Origin: Acuticoccus sp. MNP-M23
Lineage (GTDB): Bacteria > Pseudomonadota > Alphaproteobacteria > Rhizobiales > Amorphaceae
DNA length: 64,000 nucleotides
Direction of reading: 5' to 3'
Assembly: GCF_031195445.1 (NCBI RefSeq)
Contig: NZ_CP133480.1
Span: 4,828,501 to 4,892,500, forward strand
The translations under genes and the position numbers were made by a program. The stretch's first letter is position 1, and each line of letters opens with the position of its first letter. This document shows positions 1 to 9,855 of this stretch, piece by piece. Below the pieces are notes generated by a model. That model was not told the origin of the DNA, made no database searches, and was given only the letters and a program-made list of their open reading frames with translations.

Positions 1-2
1 GC

Positions 3-344
3 GCATCCGCCAAGTGTCCGCGGTGCGGCGAAGGCCCGCTTTTCGACGGCTTCCTCGCCATCCGCCACACCTGCCCCAGCTGCGGCGAGGCACTGCACCA
101 CCAGCGCGCGGACGACGCGCCGCCCTACATCGTCTGCTTCATCGTCGGCCACGTGGTGGTGGGGCTGATGCTGTATTACGAGATCTTCGTCCATCCGCCC
201 CTGTGGCAGCACGCGGCCATTTTCCTGCCCATGACCGTCATCTTGTCGCTGGCACTGCTGCGGCCGGTGAAGGGCGGTCTCGTGGGGTTCCAGTGGGCCA
301 AGGGCATGCACGGCTTCGGAGCCGACAGCGAACGCTGGACGTGA
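3..344 (+). CDS. DUF983 family membrane protein (3' part only)
   Basis: The gene runs in from the left edge, so its start is missing; 113 residues are visible before a TGA at 342-344. The visible part opens with a zinc-ribbon-like pair of cysteine motifs (CPRCGEG near visible residue 5 and CPSCGEA near residue 24). Two hydrophobic segments follow, around PYIVCFIVGHVVVGLML and IFLPMTVILSLALL. This arrangement is that of DUF983, a small inner-membrane family of unknown function common in alphaproteobacteria. The following Nudix gene can start on a GTG that overlaps the stop codon, which suggests translational coupling. No function can be assigned. Confidence 0.85.
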   Translation, partial: ASAKCPRCGEGPLFDGFLAIRHTCPSCGEALHHQRADDAPPYIVCFIVGHVVVGLMLYYEIFVHPPLWQHAAIFLPMTVILSLALLRPVKGGLVGFQWAKGMHGFGADSERWT

Positions 345-1081
345 GCGGGGCGGAAACGCTCTCCGGCCGCGTATCGGACGCTGAACGCAACCAGAAGCAC
401 CCCACCATGCGGCCCCGCGATGCCGCGAGCCTCATCGTCTACGATCCCGATGGCCCGCGCGTCCTGATGGGCCGGCGCAGCATGCGCCACACCTTCATGC
501 CGGGGCGGTACGTGTTCCCCGGCGGACGGGTGGATGCGACCGATGCGCGCGTCCCCGTCGCGTCGTCGTTCCATGAAGACACCCACAGGCAACTTGCGGC
601 CCATGCCGGCGCAAGGCACCGGCCGGCCCGAGCCCGCGCCTTCGGGATTGCCGCGTTGCGCGAAACCTTCGAGGAAACCGGCGTCCTCATTGCGCGGCCG
701 CAGGCTGATGCCGTCCCGCGCAGCAAGCCCTTTGCCGGCTTTGCCGAACGGGGCCTTTCGCTCGACCTGTCGCGCCTTGCCTTCATCGCCCGCGCGGTCA
801 CACCGCCTGGGCGGCCGCGCCGGTACGACACGCGGTTCTTCCTGGCCTGGCGCGACACGATCGCTGATATCGACCCTGCGGTCGTTGGCGCGGACGCCGA
901 GCTCGAAGATATAGCATGGGTGCCTATCCACGAGGCGAAGGCGATGCCGCTGCCGGCCATCACCCTCACCGTACTGGATGATCTGGAACACCGCCTTGCC
1001 GAAGACCCTGCATTACAGCCCGGCGGATCCGTCCCGTTTTACCGTTGGGAACGGACCGGCTTTACCCGTACAATTCTCTGA
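341..1081 (+). CDS. Nudix hydrolase
   Basis: This is a Nudix (nucleoside diphosphate-linked) pyrophosphohydrolase of unknown substrate. The Nudix box is split by a long insertion: a glycine-rich GRYVFPGGRVD about 50 residues in, then RETFEETGVLI (the REUxEExGU core that binds the metal). The usual spacing is shorter, and this spacing resembles the NUDT19-like branch. The start is uncertain. A GTG at 341 overlaps the DUF983 stop and gives 246 residues; an ATG at 407 gives 224 residues and begins right before the conserved RPRDAASLIVY. Neither has a strong ribosome binding site. It lies between DUF983 and an MFS gene on the same strand and is probably co-transcribed with them. Confidence 0.85.
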   Translation: MSGAETLSGRVSDAERNQKHPTMRPRDAASLIVYDPDGPRVLMGRRSMRHTFMPGRYVFPGGRVDATDARVPVASSFHEDTHRQLAAHAGARHRPARARAFGIAALRETFEETGVLIARPQADAVPRSKPFAGFAERGLSLDLSRLAFIARAVTPPGRPRRYDTRFFLAWRDTIADIDPAVVGADAELEDIAWVPIHEAKAMPLPAITLTVLDDLEHRLAEDPALQPGGSVPFYRWERTGFTRTIL

Positions 1082-1148
1082 CGACGACGCGCGGCTGGCG
1101 CAGCCATCACTGGCATCCGCCTAAAAATTGAGCGACATACGAATTCCA

Positions 1149-2378
1149 ATGGATGCGCCGACCCCTCTGATGGACCAGCAATCGCCCCCCGACACGAGCC
1201 AGGACCGTGCACCGCCCCGCGCAGACGCAGGCGGGGTGACGCGCACGGACAAGATTGCGCTCGCCGCCGTTATCAGCGGCATCACCGGGGTCGGCATGGC
1301 GCTCAGCCTCTCGCTTCCCCTCCTCTCGGTCGTGCTCGAAAACCGCGGCGTCTCGCCGTCGATGATCGGCATCAACACCGCCACCGCCGGCGTCGCCGCC
1401 ATCGCCGTGCTGCCGTTCGTCACCCAGATGGCCGAACGCTTCGGCACCGCGCGGCTGATCATCGCCAGCTTCCTCACCATGTCGGCGACGTTGATGGGGT
1501 TCTATCTCATCACCTCGTTCACGCTGTGGTTTCCGCTGCGCTTCATCTTTTCGGCCACCGCCACCATCATCTTCGCGCTCACCGAATTCTGGATCAATTC
1601 GCTGGCGCCGGAGAAGAAGCGCGGGCTGGTGGTGGGCATCTACACCGCCTTCCTGTCCGTTGGGATCTCCATCGGCCCGCTGATCCTGGCGCTGGTCGGC
1701 ACGGACGGTATTGCCCCGTTCGCCATCGGCTCCGTCGCGCTTCTCATCGCCGCCGTGCCGGTGATGCTGGTGACGGACCGCCAGCCGGTCCTCCCCGGCG
1801 GCTCCCACGGCAGCATCTGGCGCTTCTTCGCGCTGGCGCCGCTCGCCCTCCTCGCCGCGCTGGTGTTCGGCGCGGTGGAATCGGGTGGCGCGGCCATCCT
1901 CCCCCTTTACGGCACCTCTCTGGGGTTGACCGGGGAGAGCGCGGTGGTCCTCGTATCGGCCATTGCAGCCGGCAACGTCCTGTCGCAGATCCCCATCGGC
2001 TACCTTGCAGACCGGATGAGCCGGCGCCTCCTCCTCATCATCTGCGGCGCTGTCGGTGCCGTGGGCGCCGGGCTGATGCCCTTCGTATCGGACAACTACC
2101 CGGTGCTCCTCGTCGTCCTCTTCATCACCGGCGGCATTGTGGCGGGGCTTTACACTGTCGGCCTCGTCCACCTCGGCGCGCGCTTCAAGGGCGCGGACCT
2201 TGCGTCCGCCAACGCCGCCTTCGTGATGATGTATGCCTTCGGGATGCTGATCGGTCCGGTGTCGCTGGGCGCCAGCCTCGACCTTTATCCGCCTAACGGC
2301 TTTGCCTATGCCATTGCGGCCCTGTTCGCCGGATATGTGGCATTCGCGTGCTTCAGGACCGGAAGAACCGGCTTCTAG
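1149..2378 (+). CDS. MFS transporter, YcaD-like
   Basis: The product is a 409-residue major facilitator superfamily transporter with about twelve hydrophobic segments and no signal peptide, expected in the inner membrane. The loop after the second helix has the MFS signature form ([13 protein letters not shown]), and a related one recurs after the eighth helix ([12 protein letters not shown]), which marks the internal two-fold repeat. Overall it resembles YcaD-type MFS proteins, whose substrates are largely unknown. The ATG at 1149 was chosen; a TTG at 1128 would add seven residues. It lies between the Nudix gene and rpmG, an order seen around rpmG in many Rhizobiales. The substrate cannot be inferred. 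Confidence 0.87.
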   Translation: MDAPTPLMDQQSPPDTSQDRAPPRADAGGVTRTDKIALAAVISGITGVGMALSLSLPLLSVVLENRGVSPSMIGINTATAGVAAIAVLPFVTQMAERFGTARLIIASFLTMSATLMGFYLITSFTLWFPLRFIFSATATIIFALTEFWINSLAPEKKRGLVVGIYTAFLSVGISIGPLILALVGTDGIAPFAIGSVALLIAAVPVMLVTDRQPVLPGGSHGSIWRFFALAPLALLAALVFGAVESGGAAILPLYGTSLGLTGESAVVLVSAIAAGNVLSQIPIGYLADRMSRRLLLIICGAVGAVGAGLMPFVSDNYPVLLVVLFITGGIVAGLYTVGLVHLGARFKGADLASANAAFVMMYAFGMLIGPVSLGASLDLYPPNGFAYAIAALFAGYVAFACFRTGRTGF

Positions 2379-2475
2379 GGCGCGGGCGCTTGACTTCCGA
2401 GCCGCGGCGAACCACAGACAAGGTTTCCGCATTCACCTAAGCGAGTGGCCGCACCGCGGTCCCGGAGAGACGACA

Positions 2476-2643
2476 ATGGCCAAGGCCGTCACCATCAAAG
2501 TGAAGCTCCAGTCCACCGCGGACACCGGCTTCTTCTACGTCACCAAAAAGAACACCCGCACGATGACCGACAAGATCGTCCAGCGGAAGTATGACCCCGT
2601 TGCGAAGAAGCACGTCGATTTCCGCGAAGCGAAAATCAAGTAG
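2476..2643 (+). CDS. rpmG: 50S ribosomal protein L33
   Basis: This 55-residue basic protein starts [11 protein letters not shown] and ends DFREAKIK. It contains the L33 core, in which FYVTKKNTR precedes the conserved [10 protein letters not shown] segment. The length is normal for the family. The two zinc-binding cysteine pairs found in some L33 proteins are absent, so this is the zinc-free (C-) form. A GGAGAG ribosome binding site lies at about 2464-2469, suitably placed for the ATG at 2476. The last eight bases overlap the 3' end of the convergent divK gene (2636-2643), so neither gene has room for its own terminator between them. Confidence 0.97.
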   Translation: MAKAVTIKVKLQSTADTGFFYVTKKNTRTMTDKIVQRKYDPVAKKHVDFREAKIK

Positions 2644-3007
2644 GCGGCAGAAACGCTTTCACCGTCGAGATGAACCGGTCGATCGAGATCGGTTTCGACA
2701 GGTAGGCTTCACAACCGGCGGCGCGGATGCGCTCCTCGTCGCCCTTCATGGCAAACGCCGTGACCGCGATCACCGGGATCGGCGCGAGATCGGGATCGGA
2801 CTTGATCGTCTCCGTCACTTCCAGGCCGGACATTTCAGGAAGCTGGATGTCCATCACGATGAGGTCCGGCTTCTCGCGCTTGGCAACCGCCAGCGCATCG
2901 ATACCGTTGCGCGTCATGAGTATGGTCATTCCGCTCGCTTCGAGCAGATCGTGGAAGAGCTTCATGTTGAGTTCGTTGTCCTCAACGATGAGCACGCGGT
3001 GTGCCAT
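2636..3007 (-). CDS. divK: Single-domain response regulator DivK
   Basis: This is a 123-residue receiver domain with no output domain. In alphaproteobacteria DivK controls the CckA-CtrA pathway through the kinases PleC, DivJ and DivL. The sequence is close to Div[22 protein letters not shown] at the start, the phospho-acceptor Asp in [16 protein letters not shown], the switch Thr in [14 protein letters not shown], and the Lys in YLSKPIS near the end. Start at the ATG at 3007, 11 residues inside a longer frame that begins at 3040. The neighbouring DUF3572 and dinB genes match the rhizobial divK locus. pleD, the usual downstream partner, is not between divK and rpmG. Confidence 0.93.
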   Translation of the reverse strand: MAHRVLIVEDNELNMKLFHDLLEASGMTILMTRNGIDALAVAKREKPDLIVMDIQLPEMSGLEVTETIKSDPDLAPIPVIAVTAFAMKGDEERIRAAGCEAYLSKPISIDRFISTVKAFLPPT

Positions 3008-3061
3008 ACGGTCTCCAGATCTGCGCACGCGGGAACGCATACCTTCTCAGGGTCAACGTCG

Positions 3062-3382
3062 ATGAGGTCAAGGTCCGTCAACGTGCCGGACGCCGGCACC
3101 ATCGCAATTGCGGCGCTTTCCCACTTCGCCACCGATGAGCGCGTCCTGTCGCGCTTCTTCGCGCTGACCGGGCTGGACCCGTCGTCACTGAGAGAGGCGG
3201 CCGGCACGCGCGGCTTCACCGCCGGCGTTCTGGACTTCGTGCTGGAGGACCAGAAGCTGCTCGTCGCCGTGGCCGACGCGCAGGATCTCTCGCCGCAGGA
3301 TATTGTCGAGGCGCGCCAGCTTCTGGACAAGCCGGCCCAGGACGAGGACTGGCCGCCCCGCACGTCGCGCGACTGGGCCTGA
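3062..3382 (+). CDS. DUF3572 family protein
   Basis: This small protein (106 residues) of unknown function belongs to DUF3572, which is known as a neighbour of dinB and divK in Rhizobiales. It is acidic and probably all-helical. Recognisable segments are IAIAALSHFATDERVLSRFFALTG near the start and LSPQDIVEARQLLD near the end. The ATG at 3062 lies 55 bases from the divergent divK start. dinB begins four bases after its stop, so the two are almost certainly co-transcribed. The link to polymerase IV is by position only. Confidence 0.85.
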   Translation: MRSRSVNVPDAGTIAIAALSHFATDERVLSRFFALTGLDPSSLREAAGTRGFTAGVLDFVLEDQKLLVAVADAQDLSPQDIVEARQLLDKPAQDEDWPPRTSRDWA

Positions 3383-3386
3383 CCGG

Positions 3387-4676
3387 ATGAGCAGCCTTTG
3401 CCGCGACTGTTTCACCATCGCGGCACAGGACCCGGACGAGCGGTGCGCGCAATGCCGCAGCCCGCGGCTGATCGCGCATCCCGACCTTGCAAGCCTCACC
3501 ATCGCCCATGTGGATTGCGATGCCTTTTTCGCCTCGGTGGAAAAGCGGGACGACCCGTCCCTTGCCGATGTGCCGGTGATTGTGGGCGGCGGGCGGCGCG
3601 GTGTCGTCTCCACCTGCTGCTATCTGGCGCGCATCCATGGCGTCCATTCGGCCATGCCCATGTTCAAGGCGCTGAAGGCCTGCCCGGACGCGGTGGTCAT
3701 CCGCCCCAACTTCGAAAAATACGTGACCGCCGGCCGCGAGGTGCGCCGCCGGATGCAGGCGCTCACCCCGCTGGTGCAGCCGCTCTCCATAGATGAAGCG
3801 TTCCTCGACCTCTCCGGCACCACCCGCGTCCACCGCGCGCCGCCGGCGGCAACGCTGGCAAAATTCGCACGCGAGGTGGAAGCGGACGTCGGCATCACGG
3901 TGTCGGTCGGGCTGGCCCCCAACAAGTTTCTGGCGAAATTTGCGTCCGACGCCGACAAGCCGCGCGGCTACACCGTGATCGGTCAGTCGGACGCCATGGC
4001 GCGCCTTGCCGGTGAACCCGTCACCCGCCTCCCCGGTGTCGGACCGGCGGCCGCAACCCGCCTTGCCAAGGCCGGCGTGACCCATGTGCGCGACCTCCAG
4101 CGCCTTTCGATGGAAGACCTGATGCGGCGGATCGGCAGCGACGCCCCCCGCCTCCACCGCCTCGCAAACGGCATCGACACGCGCGCGGTGGACCCGTCGT
4201 CGGAGCGCAAGTCCGTCAGCGCGGAACAGACTTTCGACGCCGACCTCTCTGACCGGCAGACGCTGCTGGCCCTCCTGCGCCACCTTTCCGAAAAGGTGTC
4301 CACGCGGCTGAAAGCGGGCGAGATTGCCGGCCGCACCATCACGCTGAAACTGAAGACGCCCGATTTCCGCAGCCGCACCCGCGCCGAGACGCTGTCGGCC
4401 CCCACCGCCATGGCGCACCGCATCTTTACGGCCGGCAAGGCGCTGCTGGCGGCCGAGCCCGAGGGCACGCGCTACCGCTTGATCGGCATCGGCGTGACCC
4501 ACCTCACCAGCGATGTGCAGGCCGACGGGGCGGACCTCTTCGATCCCCACTCAACCCGCCTCGGACAGGCCGAGCGGGCGATGGACGCGCTGCGCGCCCG
4601 CTTCGGCGACAGCGCAATTGCCACTGGCCTCACCCTCTCGCACCCGCGGCGCAGGCCCGCTTCACCCAGAGATTGA
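3387..4676 (+). CDS. dinB: DNA polymerase IV (Y family, DinB)
   Basis: This Y-family translesion polymerase has 429 residues. The first 30 residues carry two cysteine pairs (CRDC and CAQC), a zinc-finger-like extension typical of the long rhizobial DinB. The palm follows: HVDCDAFFASVEKRDDP with the first catalytic Asp, then SIDEAFLDLSG with the catalytic Asp-Glu pair. Helix-hairpin-helix segments (TRLPGVGPAAATRLAKAG) and a C-terminal little-finger domain come next. No LexA box was recognised upstream, where it is nearly fused to the DUF3572 gene. A beta-clamp binding motif at the C-terminus was not identified with confidence. Confidence 0.95.
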   Translation: MSSLCRDCFTIAAQDPDERCAQCRSPRLIAHPDLASLTIAHVDCDAFFASVEKRDDPSLADVPVIVGGGRRGVVSTCCYLARIHGVHSAMPMFKALKACPDAVVIRPNFEKYVTAGREVRRRMQALTPLVQPLSIDEAFLDLSGTTRVHRAPPAATLAKFAREVEADVGITVSVGLAPNKFLAKFASDADKPRGYTVIGQSDAMARLAGEPVTRLPGVGPAAATRLAKAGVTHVRDLQRLSMEDLMRRIGSDAPRLHRLANGIDTRAVDPSSERKSVSAEQTFDADLSDRQTLLALLRHLSEKVSTRLKAGEIAGRTITLKLKTPDFRSRTRAETLSAPTAMAHRIFTAGKALLAAEPEGTRYRLIGIGVTHLTSDVQADGADLFDPHSTRLGQAERAMDALRARFGDSAIATGLTLSHPRRRPASPRD

Positions 4677-4877
4677 GCCACCAGGGCTTCCCGCGCCCCG
4701 CCCGTTTCGCTCCCGTTCATCAAGCCGGTTCTAGGGGTGGCGCGGGCGCCTCATTACAATCGCAGCACCGGTATTGCGTAGGCCTGCGGCAGACGACGGG
4801 ACGCTTCACGCGGCCCCGTCGGCCATGTAATGAGGCGCGGTCCACTGCGCTTTGCGCAATCAAGGAGTTTTCAATCC

Positions 4878-5351
4878 ATGCGTCAGGCTCATACGTTGCG
4901 CGGCGTGCTCGCGCTGTCAGCCCTTGCCGCTGCCCTCGCCGTCACGGCCCCCGCACAGGCGCAAAATGCGGCCTGCACCCCAGGTGCGTTCGGCGAAGGC
5001 GGCAAGTTCCGCGTCAACAAGGGTGATGACAACAAGGTCACCGCGGCCACCGTGGAATATCAGTGCAGCGAAACCCTGGCCGACGGCACGTTTGCGCCCG
5101 AAGGCTACCGCCTCATCCTAGAAGGCAAATGCGGCGCGGGCGGGTGCAACTACCCCACGCTGATCGCGAAGAAAACAGCGCGTGACGGGTTTTTCCAGAC
5201 CGGGTTCGTGCAGGACGGCAAGGACGTCAACATCAATTTGCGCGCGCCGAGGAACGGCCGCGAAGGGATCATCAACATGTCGATGATCACCCGTGCGCCG
5301 GAAAAGGGTGCAAAGCGCGAGCGCGCCCGCTACCGCCTCCGCGCCCGCTGA
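4878..5351 (+). CDS. Hypothetical secreted protein
   Basis: This 157-residue protein begins with a clear Sec signal peptide: basic MRQAHTLRG, hydrophobic core VLALSALAAALAV, and an AQA-type cleavage site near residue 29. The mature part has several cysteines (CTPGAFG, YQCSE, GKCGAGGCNYP) that could form disulfides in the periplasm, and ends in a very basic tail. The ATG at 4878 was chosen over an upstream in-frame ATG at 4830 because AAGGAG (4862-4867) is well placed for it and the signal peptide then starts normally. No family was recognised. It stands alone, followed by a strong terminator hairpin. Confidence 0.75.
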   Translation: MRQAHTLRGVLALSALAAALAVTAPAQAQNAACTPGAFGEGGKFRVNKGDDNKVTAATVEYQCSETLADGTFAPEGYRLILEGKCGAGGCNYPTLIAKKTARDGFFQTGFVQDGKDVNINLRAPRNGREGIINMSMITRAPEKGAKRERARYRLRAR

Positions 5352-5362
5352 TCTCCACGAAG

Positions 5363-5390
5363 AAAGGCGGCCCCGGCAGGGACCGCCTTT
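5363..5390 (-). terminator. Terminator-like hairpin downstream of ilvC
   Basis: The complementary arms AAAGGCGG (5363-5370) and CCGCCTTT (5383-5390) enclose a 12-base loop. Read on the minus strand the hairpin runs into a T-rich tail (TTTCTT), so it may end ilvC transcription. It could work in both directions. Confidence 0.45.
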
Positions 5391-5399
5391 CCATCAATG

Positions 5400-5433
5400 G
5401 CCGGCTCGATCCGTTGATCGGGCCGGCTTTTTT
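5400..5433 (+). terminator. Rho-independent terminator
   Basis: A 12-bp stem, GCCGGCTCGATC (5400-5411) against GATCGGGCCGGC (5416-5427), has one G-T pair and a CGTT loop. Six T residues follow at 5428-5433. The orientation fits the end of the secreted-protein gene that stops at 5351, and it separates that gene from convergent ilvC. Confidence 0.85.
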
Positions 5434-5447
5434 CGTGGCGCTGCGGC

Positions 5448-6521
<1,074 letters not shown>

Positions 6522-6587
6522 TCATAGACGGTTTGCGACGGGGTTGTGAATGGCGTCGTGGCCGCTGGGTAGGCGTTAATTGCCTCT

Positions 6588-7142
6588 TTAACCGGCAGCA
6601 GCCTGAAGCTCAACCGCTTCTGCGGTCCGAACGCGCTCGCCCGGGCCGAATTGCGCTTTGAGCGCGGCAAGGTGTTCGGGCTTCTTGCGAAGCTGCGGCG
6701 CTTCGCCGAGCGCCTTGGCGCAGATCATCTGCAACTCGGGCACGCGGACCTTCTTGTCCTTGCGCAGCTTTTCCAGCATTGCCGGGATCTCGCGGCGCTC
6801 GGCAGACGTCAGCCGCTCGGCCCATGCCAGCACCACATCGCCGCGCACGCCCATGGGCATTTCGCCGTCGGCAGGGATCACCGGGATCGACCGCGGTGCT
6901 GACGCTGCCAGTGCGGCCTGCTCGGCGGCCTTGATCTCGTCGCGCCTGCCGCTGAGCGGATCGCGCATCAGCAGCGCACGGGCCGGGCTTTCGAGGTTGC
7001 GGGCTTCCCGCTCCTCCCGCTGTTTCTCCAGCGCCGACTTGTTCGCCTCGGCTTCCATGGCGGCAATTTTCAGGAAGGTCTTGGAGACCCTCGTCGTGTA
7101 ACGCTCAAACAGATCTGCGATGAACCACATGGGACCCGCCAT
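6588..7142 (-). CDS. Hypothetical protein, 184 residues
   Basis: I do not recognise a family. The protein starts MAGPMWFIADLFERY, has a charged, probably coiled-coil stretch at residues 20-50 (EAEANKSALEKQREEREARN), and a C-terminal half rich in Ala, Arg and Lys (LEKLRKDKKVRVPELQ). It has no signal peptide and only a weak hydrophobic start. Codon use is typical of the window and the frame is open over its full length, so it is probably real. It stands alone between ilvC and ubiB, with a 231-base upstream region holding a possible CtrA-like site. A cytoplasmic location is a guess. Confidence 0.6.
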   Translation of the reverse strand: MAGPMWFIADLFERYTTRVSKTFLKIAAMEAEANKSALEKQREEREARNLESPARALLMRDPLSGRRDEIKAAEQAALAASAPRSIPVIPADGEMPMGVRGDVVLAWAERLTSAERREIPAMLEKLRKDKKVRVPELQMICAKALGEAPQLRKKPEHLAALKAQFGPGERVRTAEAVELQAAAG

Positions 7143-7199
7143 TTCATGTTGTTTGCGGACACAGTGCCCGCCAGACGGGTTTATTCTGGCTCGAGAGGG

Positions 7200-7214
7200 T
7201 TAGCGTTTTCTTAA
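7200..7214. promoter_or_regulatory. Possible CtrA-type box
   Basis: The sequence is TTAG, seven bases, TTAA, one mismatch from the CtrA consensus TTAA-N7-TTAA. It sits 58-72 bases before the start of the leftward 184-residue gene. One mismatch in a 15-base site can arise by chance, so this is only suggestive. Confidence 0.25.
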
Positions 7215-7373
7215 TGGATTGGATTTTGCCTAAAATGCACGAGTTTTCGAGGGGTTGCGCAAACCATTTTTACTGGCGCTGATCTGATGTTTTACTTTTG
7301 TTCTGGCCACATCCAGACCAGACGAAGTCCAGCTCTGCGACCCGGCTGACCGGGCCGGCACATCTGCAAGAGT

Positions 7374-8948
7374 TCAACTCAGCGTCCCGTAGGCGATGAA
7401 GATGAGCGAGATCGCGATGACCCAGAGTGCTGCCACCCGCAGCGCGGAGCGTGCCGCAGCATACCGCCCGAGACCGGACACCGACTTCGGCGCAATCGGG
7501 ACCCCTTTCTCCAGCACATGCTCGAGATCGCGCGACAGGCGGTCCACCCGCTTGGCAAGCTCGGGCGCCTGAAGCACCGCTTCCACCAGCGCGCCGGCAG
7601 AATCCTGCACGCGGCGCATCGTGCCGGCGGGGCCAAGTTCGGCGGTCATCCAGTCCCGCACCACGGGTTCGGACACTTTCCAGATGTTGAGGTGCGGGTC
7701 CAGCGAGCGCGCCACACCCTCGACCACCACCATGGTCTTCTGCAGCATGATGAGCTGCGGCTGGGTCGCCATCTGGAACATCTCCGTCACCTCGAAGAGC
7801 TGCGCCAGAAGGCGGGACATGGAAATGTCCGCCGCCGTCACGTCGCGGATCGGCTCGCCGATGGCCCGCAGCGCCTGTGCAAACAGGTCCACATCCTGCG
7901 TTTCGGGCACATAGCCTGCGCGAAAATGGAGCTCCGCCACGCGCCGATAATCGCGCGTGATGAACCCGTAGAGAATCTGCGCGAGGATGCCGCGCTCGTG
8001 GCGCGAGAGGCGGCCGGTGATGCCGAAATCCACCGCCACCAGCGTCCCGTCCTTCTCCACGAACAAATTGCCCTGGTGCATGTCGGCGTGGAAGAAGCCG
8101 TCGCGCATCGCGTGGCGCAGGAAGCTTTGCAGGACAACGCGGCCGAGCTCCGGCAGGTCAAAGCCGGCATCGCGCAGCTCGCCCACGCGGCTCATCTTGA
8201 TGCCGTCGATCCACTCCATGGTGAGGATGTTGCGCGAGGTGCGCGACCACTCCACCGTCGGCACGCGGAAGCGCGGGTCTTGCGCCGAATTCTCCGCCAT
8301 CTCGGAAATCGCGGCGGCCTCCAGCCGGAAATCCATCTCGAAGCGCACCGATTCGGCGAGCGTATCGACAATCGCGACCGGCCGCAGCCGCTTGGCGGAC
8401 TTCACGTATTTTTCCATGAAGTGCGCGGCGACGTAGTAGCTTTCGAGGTCCTTCTCGAAGCGGCGGGCAACGCCGGGGCGCAGCACCTTGACCGCCACGT
8501 CGCGGGTGCCCGTCACGTCGGTCAGACGCGTGTGGTAGACCTGCGCGATGGAGGCGGCGGCGACGCATTTGCCAAGGTCGTCGAACAGGGTGTCGACCGG
8601 GGCGCCCAGCGCCAGCTCGATCTCGCGGCGGGCCGCCTCGTCCGGCACCGGCGGCACCTGATCCTGCAGCTTGGCAAGCTCGATGGCGACGTCCTCGCCC
8701 ACCACGTCGGCGCGGGTCGCAAGAAACTGGCCGAGCTTGATGTAGGACGGCCCAAGCCTGTCGAGCGCGCGGGACAGGCGGGCGGCCATGTCGGCCTTCT
8801 TCGCGCCGCGCCGCTCGATGATCCGGCCCATGCGCACGGCAAAGCGCACCGCGGGCGGCGCCTCCTCCACCGGGACGATGCCGAGAACCCCCTCGCGCGC
8901 CAGGACGAAGTTGGCGTGGAGAAGCCGCAGGACGGGGGCGAGCTTCAT
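7374..8948 (-). CDS. ubiB: UbiB, ubiquinone-biosynthesis atypical kinase
   Basis: This ABC1/ADCK-family atypical protein kinase-like ATPase is needed for ubiquinone synthesis (524 residues). Family hallmarks are visible: the KxGQ motif in SYIKLGQFLATRADV, the Ala-rich loop AAASIAQVYH that replaces the usual P-loop, the catalytic-type FHADMHQGNLF, and the metal-binding VAVDFGITG. Two hydrophobic segments at the C-terminus (AALWVIAISLIFIAYG) anchor it in the membrane. The ATG at 8948 gives the expected N-terminus [12 protein letters not shown]. The start overlaps the ubiE stop by one base (TGATG), so the two are translationally coupled. Confidence 0.95.
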   Translation of the reverse strand: MKLAPVLRLLHANFVLAREGVLGIVPVEEAPPAVRFAVRMGRIIERRGAKKADMAARLSRALDRLGPSYIKLGQFLATRADVVGEDVAIELAKLQDQVPPVPDEAARREIELALGAPVDTLFDDLGKCVAAASIAQVYHTRLTDVTGTRDVAVKVLRPGVARRFEKDLESYYVAAHFMEKYVKSAKRLRPVAIVDTLAESVRFEMDFRLEAAAISEMAENSAQDPRFRVPTVEWSRTSRNILTMEWIDGIKMSRVGELRDAGFDLPELGRVVLQSFLRHAMRDGFFHADMHQGNLFVEKDGTLVAVDFGITGRLSRHERGILAQILYGFITRDYRRVAELHFRAGYVPETQDVDLFAQALRAIGEPIRDVTAADISMSRLLAQLFEVTEMFQMATQPQLIMLQKTMVVVEGVARSLDPHLNIWKVSEPVVRDWMTAELGPAGTMRRVQDSAGALVEAVLQAPELAKRVDRLSRDLEHVLEKGVPIAPKSVSGLGRYAAARSALRVAALWVIAISLIFIAYGTLS

Positions 8949-9754
8949 CAGAGCTTGAAGGCCGAGTGGATTGCCGCGACGCCGCCCGACAGCATCCGCA
9001 CCGCGCACGGCCCGAAGCCCGCCCGCTCGATCTCGGCGGCAAAGCGGCCGGGGTTGGGGAACGTGCGGATGCTCTCCACCAGATAGCGGTAAGGTTCGCC
9101 GTCGCCGGCAATCATCTGCCCCATCGGCGGAATGACGTTGAAGGAATAGGCGTCGTACACCTTGTCCATGATCGGCAGGTCGACCTTGGAAAATTCAAGG
9201 CACATGAACCGCCCGCCCCGTTTCAGGACGCGATGGGCCTCGGCGAGCGCCTTGTCGCGCCGCGTCACGTTCCGGATGCCGAACGCAATGGTGTAGACGT
9301 CGACGCTCCGGTCCGGCAACGGCAGCACCTCCGCATTGCCGGCGGTGAAGACGCAGGGCGTCGTCGGCCTCAAGCGGCGGCGGTTGCGCTCGGCGCCCAC
9401 CAGCAGCATCTCGGGGTTGATGTCACACACCACCACCTCGGCGTTGCCGTCCATGCGCCTGGCGATGCGAAAGGCGATGTCGCCGGTGCCGCCGGCAACG
9501 TCTAGCACGCGGAACGGGGCGCGGGGATGGTGCGGCGGGGACAGCCACGACACCATCGCGTCCTTCCACAGGCGGTGGAGGCCGGCGGACATCACGTCGT
9601 TCATGATGTCGTAGCGGCTTGCCACCTGATCGAAGACGGTGTTGACCAGACCCTGCTTGTCCTCCAGCGGCACCGTCTTGAACCCGAAGGACGTTTCGCC
9701 CGTGCCTGTCTTCGCCTCGCCAGCCTTCATGCCGCTATCGTTGCCGCCGTCCAT
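8948..9754 (-). CDS. ubiE: UbiE, demethylmenaquinone/ubiquinone C-methyltransferase
   Basis: This SAM-dependent class I methyltransferase performs the C-methylation in ubiquinone synthesis (268 residues). It shows the UbiE signatures: [18 protein letters not shown], the SAM-binding [16 protein letters not shown], and [25 protein letters not shown]. The ATG at 9754 was chosen because a GAGGGAAG-type ribosome binding site precedes it; a longer frame starts at 9841 but adds an unlikely basic extension. It forms a two-gene operon with ubiB and is divergent from mutM, a common arrangement in alphaproteobacteria. Confidence 0.95.
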   Translation of the reverse strand: MDGGNDSGMKAGEAKTGTGETSFGFKTVPLEDKQGLVNTVFDQVASRYDIMNDVMSAGLHRLWKDAMVSWLSPPHHPRAPFRVLDVAGGTGDIAFRIARRMDGNAEVVVCDINPEMLLVGAERNRRRLRPTTPCVFTAGNAEVLPLPDRSVDVYTIAFGIRNVTRRDKALAEAHRVLKRGGRFMCLEFSKVDLPIMDKVYDAYSFNVIPPMGQMIAGDGEPYRYLVESIRTFPNPGRFAAEIERAGFGPCAVRMLSGGVAAIHSAFKL

Positions 9755-9855
9755 GCGCTTCCCTCTCTCGCTCCGTGCCACTCCTAGCGCCTTGCGGCGC
9801 GCAACTCCATGCGGCTTGGTCGCAACCCTCAGCCCTGCCAACAGGCGAGCCCGTC

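Noticed and set aside
14-406. Rightward open frame that would extend the Nudix protein to 355 residues through the DUF983 gene
   Set aside because: Its translation is Arg/Pro-rich and overlaps the clearly coding DUF983 frame; the Nudix gene starts at 341 or 407.
4677-4877. Possible small RNA or gene between dinB and the secreted-protein gene
   Set aside because: A GACGGG/CCCGTC-type hairpin can be drawn, but there is no supporting promoter or terminator and no protein-like frame apart from the start region of the next gene.
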